Below, one piece after another: positions 36,818 to 46,162 of a stretch of 56,450 nt of DNA. How positions within the stretch are numbered: position 1 is the stretch's first letter; each line of letters begins with the position of its first letter. A model generated the notes under the pieces. The model saw nothing but the letters and a program-made list of their open reading frames with translations. It made no database searches and was not told the origin of the DNA. Location: NCBI GenBank assembly GCA_009692345.1, contig SHZI01000004.1:1-56450 (forward strand). Direction: 5' to 3'. The position numbers and the translations under genes are program-made. This DNA is from Gammaproteobacteria bacterium (GTDB lineage Bacteria > Pseudomonadota > Gammaproteobacteria > Steroidobacterales > GCA-2729495).

Positions 36818-38350
36818 ATGCAGGACGTACTCCAGCAGCTGCAAGAGAAGCGCGCCGCCGCACTTCTGGGCGGTGGCCAGCAACGCATCGATGCCCAGCA
36901 CGGCAAGGGCAAGCTGACCGCCCGTGAGCGTCTTGCTATCCTCCTCGACGACGGCAGTTTCGAGGAGTGGGACATGTTCGTCGAACACCGCTGCACCGAC
37001 TTCGGCATGGAGGACCAGAAGGTCACGGGTGATGGCGTGATCACCGGCTACGGCACCATCAACGGCCGGCTGGTTTTCGTCTTCAGCCAGGACTTCACGG
37101 TGTTTGGCGGCTCGCTGTCCGAGGCCCATGCGGAGAAAATCTGCAAGGTCATGGACCAGGCCATGAAAGTCGGGGCGCCACTCATCGGCATCAACGATTC
37201 GGGCGGCGCCCGGATCCAGGAAGGCGTGGCCTCCCTGGGTGGCTACGCGGAAGTCTTCCAGCGCAATATGCTGGCCTCCGGGGTGATCCCGCAGATTTCG
37301 CTGATCATGGGTCCGTGTGCCGGCGGGGCGGTGTACTCCCCCGCCATCACGGACTTCGTCTTCATGGTGAAGGACAGCTCCTACATGTTTGTCACCGGGC
37401 CCGATGTGGTGAAGACCGTGACCCACGAGGAGGTCACCGCCGAACAGCTGGGAGGAGCCATTACCCACAGTTCCAGGTCCGGTGTCGCGGACCTCGCGCT
37501 GGAGAACGACGTGGAAGCCCTGCTGACCACGCGCCGCTTCTTCAATTTCCTGCCGTCCAACAACCGGGACAAGCCGCCTGTCTGGCCCTGCGAGGACCCG
37601 GCCACACGAGAAGAGGCCTCCCTGGATACGCTGGTCCCGGACGACCCCGCAAAACCCTACGACATCAAGGAACTCATTACGAAGATCGCCGACGAGGGCG
37701 ACTTCTTCGAGGTCCAGCCCGACTACGCGAAGAACATGGTCATCGGTTTCATCCGGCTCGAAGGGGCGCCCGTGGGCGTGGTCGCCAATCAGCCGATGGT
37801 GCTGGCCGGCTGCCTGGACATCAGTTCGTCAACCAAGGGCGCCCGCTTCGTCCGGTTCTGCGATGCCTTCAGCATCCCTATCCTGACCCTGGTCGACGTG
37901 CCCGGGTTCATGCCCGGCACCACCCAGGAGTATGGCGGCATCATCAAGCACGGGGCGAAACTGCTCTATGCCTACGCCGAAGCCACGGTGCCTAAAGTCA
38001 CCCTGATTACCCGCAAGGCCTATGGCGGCGCTTATGACGTCATGGCGTCGAAGCATCTCCGGGGTGACGTGAACATGGCCTGGCCGAGTGCCGAGATCGC
38101 CGTCATGGGACCGAAGGGGGCCGTGGAAATCATCTTCCGCAAGGCCCTCGGCGACCCCGCGGCGATCGCTGCCCGCACGGAAGAGTACCGCCGCAAGTTT
38201 GCGAACCCCTTTATTGCCGGCAGCCGTGGCTATATTGACGACGTGATCATGCCCCGGCAGACCCGGGCCCGCGTCTGCCGCTCCCTGGCCATGCTGCTCA
38301 ACAAGCAGGTCACCAATCCGTGGCGCAAGCACGGCAACATTCCACTCTAG
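36818..38350 (+). CDS. pccB: propionyl-CoA carboxylase beta subunit
   Basis: The product has 510 residues with the carboxyltransferase landmarks: [47 protein letters not shown] near residue 166, and FVDVPGF-like [18 protein letters not shown], then [13 protein letters not shown]. It transfers carboxyl from biotin to propionyl-CoA, giving methylmalonyl-CoA. pccA follows 15 bp later, so substrate preference for propionyl- over methylcrotonyl-CoA is inferred from context and similarity. Confidence 0.94.
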   Translation: MQDVLQQLQEKRAAALLGGGQQRIDAQHGKGKLTARERLAILLDDGSFEEWDMFVEHRCTDFGMEDQKVTGDGVITGYGTINGRLVFVFSQDFTVFGGSLSEAHAEKICKVMDQAMKVGAPLIGINDSGGARIQEGVASLGGYAEVFQRNMLASGVIPQISLIMGPCAGGAVYSPAITDFVFMVKDSSYMFVTGPDVVKTVTHEEVTAEQLGGAITHSSRSGVADLALENDVEALLTTRRFFNFLPSNNRDKPPVWPCEDPATREEASLDTLVPDDPAKPYDIKELITKIADEGDFFEVQPDYAKNMVIGFIRLEGAPVGVVANQPMVLAGCLDISSSTKGARFVRFCDAFSIPILTLVDVPGFMPGTTQEYGGIIKHGAKLLYAYAEATVPKVTLITRKAYGGAYDVMASKHLRGDVNMAWPSAEIAVMGPKGAVEIIFRKALGDPAAIAARTEEYRRKFANPFIAGSRGYIDDVIMPRQTRARVCRSLAMLLNKQVTNPWRKHGNIPL

Positions 38351-38365
38351 GATCCCTATCGCCGC

Positions 38366-40351
38366 ATGTTCAAGAAGATCCTCATCGCCAACCGCGGCGA
38401 AATCGCCTGCCGGGTTATCCGCACGGCCCGACTGATGGGCATCCGTACGGTCGCCGTGTACTCCGACGCAGACCGCCATGCCCTCCATGTCCGGCTGGCC
38501 GACGAGGCTGTCCGCATTGGTCCGGCGCCCTCCGCCCAGAGCTACCTCGTCATCGACAACATCGTCGCGGCCTGCAAGGCCACGGGCGCAGATGCGGTGC
38601 ATCCAGGCTACGGGTTCCTGTCCGAGAAGACGGCCTTCGCGGCAGCGCTTGAGAAGGCCGGTGTGGCCTTCATCGGCCCTAAGGCCCACGCCATCACCGC
38701 CATGGGGGACAAGATCGAATCCAAGAAGCTGGCGATGAAGGCCGGCGTCAGCACGATCCCCGGCTACACCGACGTCATTGATGGCCCGGAGCACGCGGTG
38801 AAGGTCGCCCGGGACATTGGCTACCCCGTGATGCTGAAGGCCAGCGCGGGCGGCGGCGGCAAAGGCATGCGGGTGGTACGCAACGACGACGAATGCCGCG
38901 ACGGTTTTCAGCGGGCCACCAACGAGGCCGTGTCGGGCTTTGGCGATGGCCGGGTCTTCGCGGAGAAGTACATTGAGGAACCGCGCCACATCGAGATCCA
39001 GATTCTCGCTGATGCCCACGGCAACATCCTCTACCTGAACGAACGGGAGTGCTCGATCCAGCGGCGCCACCAGAAGGTTATCGAGGAGGCGCCCTCCGCC
39101 TTTCTGGATGCCAAGACCCGCAAGGCCATGGGCGAGCAGGCCGTGGCCCTCTCCCGCGCCGTGGACTACCAGTCGGCGGGCACCGTCGAGTTCATCGTCG
39201 ACAAGAACCGCAATTTCTACTTCCTGGAAATGAACACCCGTCTGCAGGTGGAGCACCCCGTCACTGAGCTCATCACCGGTCTGGACCTGGTCGAGCTGAT
39301 GATTCGCGTGGCGGCCGGCGAGAAGCTGCCCCTGAAGCAGAGCGACGTGAAGATCAACGGCTGGGCGCTGGAAGCCCGGGTTTACGCCGAGGATCCGTTC
39401 CGGAACTTCCTCCCGTCCATCGGACGACTGGTGCGCTGCCAGCCCCCGGCGGCGTCAGATTCGGTCCGGGTCGACACCGGCATCGAGGAAGGCAGCGAAG
39501 TCTCGATGTACTACGACCCGATGATCGCGAAACTGATTACCAGCGGGAGGACGCGGGACGAGGCCATCGACCGGATGGCGGATGCGCTGGACGCGTACCA
39601 CATCCGGGGGGTGTCCCATAACATCAGCTTCCTCAATGCACTGGTCTGCCACCCGCGCTTCCGGGAGGGCCGCATCAGCACCAACTTCATTGCAGAAGAG
39701 TATCCGGACGGCTTTCACTCTGCGGACGTGGCTCAGGCAGAGCCGCACCTGCCCATCGTGATTGCCGCGATGATCCACCGCCGGTTCATGGACCGTGCCG
39801 CCAAACTCTCAGGCCAGCTGCCAAGCCACGAACGCAAAGTGGGCAGCGCCTTCGTCGTGGTCATCGCGGAACAGCAGCATGCCGTCAGTGTCGTGCCCGT
39901 GGCCGGCGGCCACGAGGTCCGGCTCGGAGGCCGCACCCACCGGGTCAGCACGGCCTGGCAATTTGGCGATGCCCTGATCCGGGCCGACGTTGATGGCCGG
40001 AGCGTCTGCTTCCAGCTGGATCGGGTCGGGGTCCGGTACCGCCTCAGCTACCGCGGCGCGCAGCTCGATGCCCTCGTGTGCGAACCCCGGGCCGCCGAGT
40101 TAAGCCGGCTGATGCTGCCCAAGGTGCCGCCGGACCTGTCCAAGTTCCTGCTGTCGCCGATGCCAGGGCTGCTGGTCCGTCTGGCAGTGACCGTCGGCCA
40201 GGAACTGAAGGCCGGGGAAGAGATCGCGGTGGTCGAAGCGATGAAAATGGAGAACAGCCTCCGGGCCACGGACGACGTCACGGTCAAGAAGATCCTTGCC
40301 GAGCAGGGGCAGAGCCTCGTCGTGGATCAACCCATCATCGAGTTCGGCTGA
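38366..40351 (+). CDS. pccA: propionyl-CoA carboxylase alpha subunit (biotin carboxylase + BCCP)
   Basis: The protein has 661 residues. The biotin carboxylase part starts KKILIANRGEIACRVIRTAR and includes the ATP-grasp loop KASAGGGGKGMRVV near residue 155 and EMNTRLQVEHPVTE near 292. The BT-like domain follows, then the biotinyl domain with AMKMEN, whose Lys is near residue 626. It carboxylates its own biotin for transfer by PccB. Confidence 0.95.
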   Translation: MFKKILIANRGEIACRVIRTARLMGIRTVAVYSDADRHALHVRLADEAVRIGPAPSAQSYLVIDNIVAACKATGADAVHPGYGFLSEKTAFAAALEKAGVAFIGPKAHAITAMGDKIESKKLAMKAGVSTIPGYTDVIDGPEHAVKVARDIGYPVMLKASAGGGGKGMRVVRNDDECRDGFQRATNEAVSGFGDGRVFAEKYIEEPRHIEIQILADAHGNILYLNERECSIQRRHQKVIEEAPSAFLDAKTRKAMGEQAVALSRAVDYQSAGTVEFIVDKNRNFYFLEMNTRLQVEHPVTELITGLDLVELMIRVAAGEKLPLKQSDVKINGWALEARVYAEDPFRNFLPSIGRLVRCQPPAASDSVRVDTGIEEGSEVSMYYDPMIAKLITSGRTRDEAIDRMADALDAYHIRGVSHNISFLNALVCHPRFREGRISTNFIAEEYPDGFHSADVAQAEPHLPIVIAAMIHRRFMDRAAKLSGQLPSHERKVGSAFVVVIAEQQHAVSVVPVAGGHEVRLGGRTHRVSTAWQFGDALIRADVDGRSVCFQLDRVGVRYRLSYRGAQLDALVCEPRAAELSRLMLPKVPPDLSKFLLSPMPGLLVRLAVTVGQELKAGEEIAVVEAMKMENSLRATDDVTVKKILAEQGQSLVVDQPIIEFG

Positions 40352-40355
40352 GGCC

Positions 40356-41363
40356 GTGGCGGCGGAGGCGGCCAGGCAGACCCCCGAACAGCTCGCCAGC
40401 GAGGTGCGCTCCGGCGAGCGCCGCGCGCTGGGCCGGGCCATCACGCTGATCGAGTCCAGTCATCCCGACGACCGGGACCCCGCCAACCGGCTCCTTGACC
40501 TGCTCGCACCCCACGCCGGAAGCTCCGTCCGTCTGGGAATCTCCGGTGTCCCGGGGGTCGGCAAGTCCACCTTCATCGAGAGCCTGGGGAACCGGCTCAT
40601 CGACGCGGGGCACCGGGTGGCGGTCCTGGCGGTGGATCCCTCCTCCGCGCTGTCGGGTGGCTCCATTCTGGGCGACAAGACCCGCATGGAAACCCTGTCC
40701 CGACGGCTGGAGGCTTTCATCCGGCCATCGCCCGCCGGTGGCACCCTGGGTGGGGTCACGCGCCACACGCGGGAAACGCTGGTGCTGGCCGAGGCCGCCG
40801 GCTTCGACGTCGTGATCGTCGAGACCGTGGGCGTTGGCCAGTCTGAAACGGCAGTCGCTGACCTGACCGACCTGTTCCTGCTGCTGCTGTTGCCCGGTGG
40901 CGGCGACGAACTGCAGGGCATCAAGCGGGGCATCGTGGAGCTGGCGGACCTCATCGTCGTGAACAAGGCCGACGGCGACCTGAGCGCCGCCGCCGAGCGC
41001 GCCGCCGCCGATTACCGGAACGCCCTGCATTTCCTGCGCCCGCGGTCGGCCCACTGGACAGTGCCCGTCGCCACCTGTTCCGCACTCCAGGGCACCGGCA
41101 TCGACCGGATCTGGGCGCTGGTCGAGGACTATCAACGCGTCATGACCTCCAGCGGCGACCTGCAGGCCAAGCGCGCAGCCCAGGCCCGGCGGTGGCTGTG
41201 GAGTGAAACCGCAGAGCAAGTCATGGCGCGACTGCGGGAAGACCCGGCCGTGCGGGAACGCGTCCAGGCGCTGGAACAGGCGGTAAGCGCCGGGAGAGTT
41301 TCACCGCGCGTGGCGGCCCAGCAACTGGTGACCAGATTCTGGAAGGAAGGTCAGGAAAAGTGA
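40356..41363 (+). CDS. meaB: methylmalonyl-CoA mutase-associated GTPase MeaB
   Basis: Starting from the GTG at 40356, 4 bp after the pccA stop, the product has 335 residues. It shows the G3E GTPase features: Walker A GVPGVGKST near residue 64, VDPSSALSGGSILGDKTRM, the FIRPSPAGGTLGGV switch segment, VETVGVGQSE, and NKAD. MeaB protects the mutase and gates delivery of adenosylcobalamin. The ORF track start at 40296 lies within pccA. Confidence 0.95.
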   Translation: MAAEAARQTPEQLASEVRSGERRALGRAITLIESSHPDDRDPANRLLDLLAPHAGSSVRLGISGVPGVGKSTFIESLGNRLIDAGHRVAVLAVDPSSALSGGSILGDKTRMETLSRRLEAFIRPSPAGGTLGGVTRHTRETLVLAEAAGFDVVIVETVGVGQSETAVADLTDLFLLLLLPGGGDELQGIKRGIVELADLIVVNKADGDLSAAAERAAADYRNALHFLRPRSAHWTVPVATCSALQGTGIDRIWALVEDYQRVMTSSGDLQAKRAAQARRWLWSETAEQVMARLREDPAVRERVQALEQAVSAGRVSPRVAAQQLVTRFWKEGQEK

Positions 41364-41764
41364 TCGGACGACTTAACCACGTGGCCATTGTGGTCCCGGA
41401 CCTCAAGGCTGCTGCGGCGATTTATCGGGACACGCTCGGCGCACGAGTGTCTGCCCCGATGGATCTTCCTGACCACGGCGTCACGACCGTCTTCGTGGAA
41501 CTGCCGAATACGAAGATCGAGCTGCTCTGCCCGCTGGGGGCGAACTCTCCCATCGCCAAATTTCTCCAGGCCAATCCGAGTGGCGGGATGCACCATGTCT
41601 GTTATGAGGTCGCTGACCTCAGCGCGGCACGGGACCGGCTGGTGAGAGCGGGGGCCCGCGTCCTGGGCGATGGGGAACCGAGAACCGGCGCTCATGGGAA
41701 GCCGGTGCTATTCCTCCATCCGAAGGATTTTTGCGGGACGCTGGTGGAACTGGAACAGGTCTGA
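41360..41764 (+). CDS. mce: methylmalonyl-CoA epimerase
   Basis: The protein has 134 residues of the glyoxalase/VOC fold. LNHVAIVVPDLKAA near residue 4, VELPNTKIELLCPLG near 47, GGMHHVCYEV near 74 and the terminal FCGTLVELEQ supply the metal ligands (His, Gln/Glu, His, Glu). It interconverts (S)- and (R)-methylmalonyl-CoA, linking PCC to the mutase. The GTG start overlaps the meaB stop (GTGA). Confidence 0.95.
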   Translation: MIGRLNHVAIVVPDLKAAAAIYRDTLGARVSAPMDLPDHGVTTVFVELPNTKIELLCPLGANSPIAKFLQANPSGGMHHVCYEVADLSAARDRLVRAGARVLGDGEPRTGAHGKPVLFLHPKDFCGTLVELEQV

Positions 41765-41774
41765 GACAGCGGCC

Positions 41775-42533
41775 CTACTCCCCTACCGCCGCCTCCACCT
41801 CCGCCACCAGTTTCGCCATCCGCGCTTCCAGTTCCTGACGCAGGCGCCCCAGGTCGTCCGTGCCGGACCCCGGGGGAATCCGGAAAGGCTCGGCCACCGC
41901 GATAGCCACTTTCGCGAACGGCAGGGGCACGATGAAGCGGTCCCAGCTGTTCCAGCGCATGCAGGGCCTGGCCGCGTAGGCGATCAGGATGATGGGGACC
42001 TTGGTCATGCGCGCCAGCAGGATCGTGCCGGTCTTGAACTCGTGGATGGGGCCGGTCGGCCCGTCGGGCGTGATGACCAGCGAGGTTTGCTGGCCCACCA
42101 GCACGTCGTACATGTCCTTCAGCGCCTGGCCAGCCGACCGCTTCGACGAGCCCCGGAGAACGCCAGCGCCCCAGCGCCGGATGATGGCCGCCGGCACTTC
42201 ACCACTCACCGACGGGCTGGTCAGAAAGGAGATCTTCAGGCCGTTCCGGACCTGCATCAGGAGGAACCTGCCGCAGAAGATCTGCATCTGGTGCCAGTAG
42301 GACACTATCGCGGCGGCCTCACTGGCCTGGAGGCGCTCCAGATGCTCAGCGCCGCGGACCGGCAGCAGCCGGCAGGTCGCCGCCAGAAGAGCCAGGATCC
42401 CCCGGGCCAGAAAAGTGATCATGGCGTACCAGACACGCCGACCAGCAGACATCCGCCGCCGCGAGGACCCGGGAAGACCGGTCGGGCGAAAGCGCTTGGC
42501 GCGCTGGCTGGCTGCATAGGGTTGCTCGCTCAC
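41775..42533 (-). CDS. DUF374/LPLAT-family acyltransferase
   Basis: The product has 252 residues from a GTG; an ATG 27 codons in is an alternative. A hydrophobic N-terminal helix (ILALLAATCRLLPV) precedes the acyltransferase region, with SYWHQMQIF in place of the usual HxxxxD block, GSSKRSAGQALKDM, and VITPDGPTGPIHEFKTG near residue 155. DUF374 proteins are thought to be lysophospholipid- or lipid A-type acyltransferases of the inner membrane. It is divergent from the P450 gene, with only 20 bp between start codons. Confidence 0.82.
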   Translation of the reverse strand: MSEQPYAASQRAKRFRPTGLPGSSRRRMSAGRRVWYAMITFLARGILALLAATCRLLPVRGAEHLERLQASEAAAIVSYWHQMQIFCGRFLLMQVRNGLKISFLTSPSVSGEVPAAIIRRWGAGVLRGSSKRSAGQALKDMYDVLVGQQTSLVITPDGPTGPIHEFKTGTILLARMTKVPIILIAYAARPCMRWNSWDRFIVPLPFAKVAIAVAEPFRIPPGSGTDDLGRLRQELEARMAKLVAEVEAAVGE

Positions 42534-42553
42534 GGTTGCTAGAATACCCGCCC

Positions 42554-43924
42554 ATGAAGTCCCGTGAGAATGATTCCCCGGGTTCCGTCCGGGATGGCGC
42601 CGGGGAGCCTGGCCTGCCGGACGGTCCCGCTGAATTCCACACCATTGGGCCGGATCAGCAGACGTTCGCGGCCCTGGGCCGCTGGGTGCCTGAGTACGGC
42701 GACCTGTTCTGCGTGCAGTCCAGGGATCGCCGTGATCCCAGTCTGGTCGTCAGCAGCCCCGACTACCTCAAGCACATCCTGTTGAGCAATCACGAGAACT
42801 ACGCCAAGGGCGTTGGCTTCGAGCGGGTCAAGATGCTGCTGGGGAACGGCATCATCGTGAGTGATGGCGAGGACTGGCGCCGCCAGCGGACGATGATGCA
42901 ACCGGGCTTCAGCCGGGCAAACATTGCCCGCTTGTCGCAGCCCATGCGCGGCCAGAACCAGGCACTCCGGGACCAGTGGCGCCTGCTGGCGGATACCGGC
43001 CAGACCATCGACATCACAACCGCCATGAGCCGGCTGGGGCTGGAAATCATCCTCCGCTCCATATTCAGCAGTGACCTTGACCGGATGGTTGACCAGGAGG
43101 GCGGCAATCCGTTTGCCTTTCTGGCAGAGGACACCACACGGGATATCCAGACTGCAGTGCGCTTTCGCAACCTGGCGCGACTCACCCTCTGGCTCGTGGC
43201 AGACCGGCGCGGGACCGGCGAGCGGCCGTTCGATTTCCTGTCCCTGCTCATGGATGCCAGGGACCGCAAGTCCGGTGCTGGCATGACCGACAAAGAACTG
43301 CTGGACGAGGTCAATACGCTGATCATTGCCGGGCACGAGACCTCCGCAGGCACCCTCAACTGGGTCTGGTACCTGCTGAGTCAGCACCCGGATGTCGAGG
43401 AGCGCCTCCTGACAGAACTCGCCCGGGTAACGCCGGGAGACGACTTCAGCTTTGATCAGCTGATGGATCTCAACTACACAGCCTGCGTTCTCAAGGAGAC
43501 ACTGCGCCTGTATCCCCCGGTCTGGCTGTTCTCTCGCCGTGCCAGGCAAGAGGATCACCTGGGGGAGTTTCGGGTGCCGGCCGGCGCCCATATCTTCATC
43601 GCGCCCTACTTCCTCCATCGGCGCCCGGCACTGTGGCCGGATCCGGAACGCTTTGACCCCGACCGCTTCGATGAGTCCCGGTCACCTCCGGTCGACCGGT
43701 TCGCCTTCATACCGTTTTCGGCCGGGGCACGCCGTTGCATTGGTGACTACTTCTCCTTCGTCGAGATGCAGATGCATCTGGCCCTGCTCGCGCCGCGCTT
43801 CGAACTCAGCCTGGAGGTACAATCTTCCCTGGGGCCCAGCGAGCCCATTACCCTTGATCCGGCAGTGAACCTGCGCACGCTCCACAGCATCCACCTCAAG
43901 GTCCGGCATCGAAATGCCCCCTGA
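42554..43924 (+). CDS. cytochrome P450
   Basis: From the ATG at 42554 the protein has 456 residues. P450 landmarks are complete: I-helix AGHETSAGTL near residue 259, ETLRLYPP near 315 (ExxR), the PERFDPDRF segment, and the heme loop FSAGARRCIGDYF with the cysteine ligand near 395. No reductase or ferredoxin is fused or adjacent. The style (HENYAKG, RRQRTMMQPGFS) is of the soluble CYP102/CYP110-like, often fatty-acid-oxidising type. It overlaps the fatty-acyl-AMP ligase gene by 11 bp. A TAGAAT hexamer 8 bp before the ATG suggests a very short leader. Confidence 0.93.
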   Translation: MKSRENDSPGSVRDGAGEPGLPDGPAEFHTIGPDQQTFAALGRWVPEYGDLFCVQSRDRRDPSLVVSSPDYLKHILLSNHENYAKGVGFERVKMLLGNGIIVSDGEDWRRQRTMMQPGFSRANIARLSQPMRGQNQALRDQWRLLADTGQTIDITTAMSRLGLEIILRSIFSSDLDRMVDQEGGNPFAFLAEDTTRDIQTAVRFRNLARLTLWLVADRRGTGERPFDFLSLLMDARDRKSGAGMTDKELLDEVNTLIIAGHETSAGTLNWVWYLLSQHPDVEERLLTELARVTPGDDFSFDQLMDLNYTACVLKETLRLYPPVWLFSRRARQEDHLGEFRVPAGAHIFIAPYFLHRRPALWPDPERFDPDRFDESRSPPVDRFAFIPFSAGARRCIGDYFSFVEMQMHLALLAPRFELSLEVQSSLGPSEPITLDPAVNLRTLHSIHLKVRHRNAP

Positions 43925-45893
43925 AGCAATGGCCTCAGACCTGCCCACCACGCTAGTCGACGTTCTCGCCACTCGCGGTGACTCGAACCGGCGCATCCAC
44001 TATCTGGATGGACAGAATGACCGGCGCAGCGTCACGTTTAGCGGCCTGCGCTCTGCCGCGGTCGGCGTGCTGTTCCACCTCCAGGCATTTGGCGCCCAAC
44101 CCGGCGACAGGGTGATCCTGCACACCTCCAGCAATGAGCAGTTCCTGGACGGCTTCTGGGCCTGTCTCCTTGGGGGGCTGGTGCCGGTGCCGGTGGCCGT
44201 CGGTATCAGCGACGATCATCGGCTGAAGCTTCTGCAGGTTTTCGCCACGCTGGGCAATCCACTCGTCTACACGGAGGAAGGTCAGAGGAGCCGGCTCCAG
44301 GACTATGGCAGGGCAAGCGGCACTGCAGGCCAGGTTGATGCAGTGAACAGGCGGTCGCTGTTCGTCGAGCAGGTTACAGACATTTCCCGCCCGGGGCGGG
44401 AACACCCGGTGATGCCCGATGACGTTGCGTTCATTCAGTTTTCCTCGGGCTCCACGAGCACGCCAAAGGGCGTGTTACTGACTCACCGGAACCTGCTGAC
44501 CAATATCCGCGCAATGATTGAGGGCGCACGCTTCACTGATCAGGACATTTCCTTAAGCTGGATGCCGCTGACTCACGACATGGGCCTTATCGGGCTGCAC
44601 CTCTGCATGCTCACCGCGAACATCGAGCACACCATCATGGACACCCGGGTGTTCAGCCGGCGCCCACTGCTCTGGCTCGAGGAGGCCAGCCGGCTGCGGG
44701 CCACGGTCCTGTGCTCCCCGAATTTCGGTTACAAGCACTTTCTCAAAGTCTATGACTCCAAGGGTGTCAACGGCCTCGATCTGTCCGCTGTACGCCTGCT
44801 GATCAACGGTGCCGAGCCCATTTCGATTCCACTTTGCGAACGGTTCATGCAGGAGATGCAGCGCTTCGGGCTGGCGCGCACCGCAATGTATCCGGTCTAC
44901 GGGCTGGCCGAAGCGAGCCTCGCAGTGACACTGCCAGGGCCCGGGCATGCGTATCGTTCGGTGCTGGTGGAACGCGCGTCACTTGCAGTGGGCAGCACCG
45001 TCGCCCTTGCTGAGCCCGGTACTGCCAGCGGACTTGAACTCATGACTGTGGGCAAGCCGGTCCGCGACTGCGAGCTCCGGGTAGCCGGCGACGACGACCT
45101 GCCGCTCGCGGCAGGCACTGTCGGGCACCTGCAGATCCGGGGGGGCAACGTGACGAGCGGCTATGTGGGACTGCCCGCGGACCAGCAGCCGCTAACCGCT
45201 GATGGCTGGCTGCGCACGGGGGATCTCGGCTTCCTGACCGTGCCGGAAGGTGATCTGGTGGTCACCGGCCGGCAGAAGGAGATCATCTTTGTCAACGGCC
45301 TGAACTACTACCCCAATGACCTGGAGGCCATTGCCGAAAAGTACGCAGGCGTAGAGCTGGGCAAGATGGCCGCGGCAGGCTCCCGCAAGGCCGGCGGCGA
45401 GGACGAAGAGCTGCTGCTGTTCCTCCTCAATCGCGGCTCAGCTGCGGATTTCCTGCCCGTGGCCAATCAACTGCGGCGGCAAATTACCGAACACACCGGA
45501 CTGAACGTGGCCCACGTGATTCCAGTCAGAAATCTGCCCAAGACCACCAGCGGCAAGCTGCAGCGGGGCAAGCTTGCCCAGGCGTATGCCGACGGCGAGT
45601 ACGATGCGGTGGTGGCGGAGCTGGATGCGCTGGCGGTAGCGAGCGCCCGCAAGGCGGCAGCGGGCGGCTCAGACCTGCAGACAAAGATCCGGCACCTCTG
45701 CGCCTCGGTCATCACCGACCGGGAGATTGGCCTGGATGATGACTTTTTCGAGCTTGGCGTAAGCTCATTATCGCTGGCCCAGATCCATGAGCGCATCGAC
45801 GAGGAGTATCCGGGTCAGCTCGATGTGGAGGATCTGTTTACGAAATCCACAATCCGGGCTGTCGCGGCGCACCTTGAGGAGAAGGGCCTATGA
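43914..45893 (+). CDS. fatty-acyl-AMP ligase with C-terminal acyl carrier domain
   Basis: The 659-residue protein has an adenylation domain (FSSGSTSTPKGVLLTH near residue 178; SWMPLTHDMGLIG; VYGLAEASLAV; LRTGDLGF; GRQKEIIFVNG). The domain order and PLTHDMGLIG are typical of fatty-acyl-AMP ligases (FAAL) rather than CoA ligases. Residues about 585-659 form a carrier domain with FFELGVSSLSL, whose Ser is the probable phosphopantetheine site. It should activate a fatty acid and load it on its own carrier, probably for the coupled P450 or a later enzyme. Confidence 0.9.
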   Translation: MPPEAMASDLPTTLVDVLATRGDSNRRIHYLDGQNDRRSVTFSGLRSAAVGVLFHLQAFGAQPGDRVILHTSSNEQFLDGFWACLLGGLVPVPVAVGISDDHRLKLLQVFATLGNPLVYTEEGQRSRLQDYGRASGTAGQVDAVNRRSLFVEQVTDISRPGREHPVMPDDVAFIQFSSGSTSTPKGVLLTHRNLLTNIRAMIEGARFTDQDISLSWMPLTHDMGLIGLHLCMLTANIEHTIMDTRVFSRRPLLWLEEASRLRATVLCSPNFGYKHFLKVYDSKGVNGLDLSAVRLLINGAEPISIPLCERFMQEMQRFGLARTAMYPVYGLAEASLAVTLPGPGHAYRSVLVERASLAVGSTVALAEPGTASGLELMTVGKPVRDCELRVAGDDDLPLAAGTVGHLQIRGGNVTSGYVGLPADQQPLTADGWLRTGDLGFLTVPEGDLVVTGRQKEIIFVNGLNYYPNDLEAIAEKYAGVELGKMAAAGSRKAGGEDEELLLFLLNRGSAADFLPVANQLRRQITEHTGLNVAHVIPVRNLPKTTSGKLQRGKLAQAYADGEYDAVVAELDALAVASARKAAAGGSDLQTKIRHLCASVITDREIGLDDDFFELGVSSLSLAQIHERIDEEYPGQLDVEDLFTKSTIRAVAAHLEEKGL

Positions 45894-46147
45894 CCCTGAA
45901 CATTCCCGGCCACCAGGCACTCCGCAAGATCCTCGTCCTGAATCCCAAGGGTGGCTCGGGCCAGACGACGCTCGCCATGAATCTGGCCGGGTACTTCGCC
46001 TCGCTGGGACGGCCCGTCGCCCACGCCATCCTGGTCCCGGTGCTCCCGTCAGCCATCGATATCCATGCGGCGTCCCGGTCGATTGCCGACCTTCTGCTGG
46101 TTGCGAACGCGATGCAGAAGGTACCTGCAGAAGGTACCGGACCTTAG
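45890..46147 (+). pseudogene. ParA-like ATPase remnant
   Basis: This 85-codon frame overlaps the previous stop (ATGA). It starts like a ParA/MinD-family ATPase, KILVLNPKGGSGQTTLAMNLAGYFASLG, but the signature lysine of the P-loop (GKTT) is Gln. It then jumps to HAILVPVLPSAIDIHAASRSIADLLLVAN, which in intact relatives lies much later, so 60 or more codons with the Walker A' and B Asp are missing. The rest of the C-terminus is replaced by sequence containing a 13-bp duplication (gcagaaggtacct). It is almost certainly non-functional. Confidence 0.8.
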
Positions 46148-46162
46148 TTTTTTCAGTTTTTT
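46131..46162 (+). terminator. possible terminator between convergent genes
   Basis: AAGGT-ACCGG-ACCTT forms a short hairpin followed by two T-runs (agttttttcagttttttt). The stem is only 5 bp, so strength is doubtful. Confidence 0.45.
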
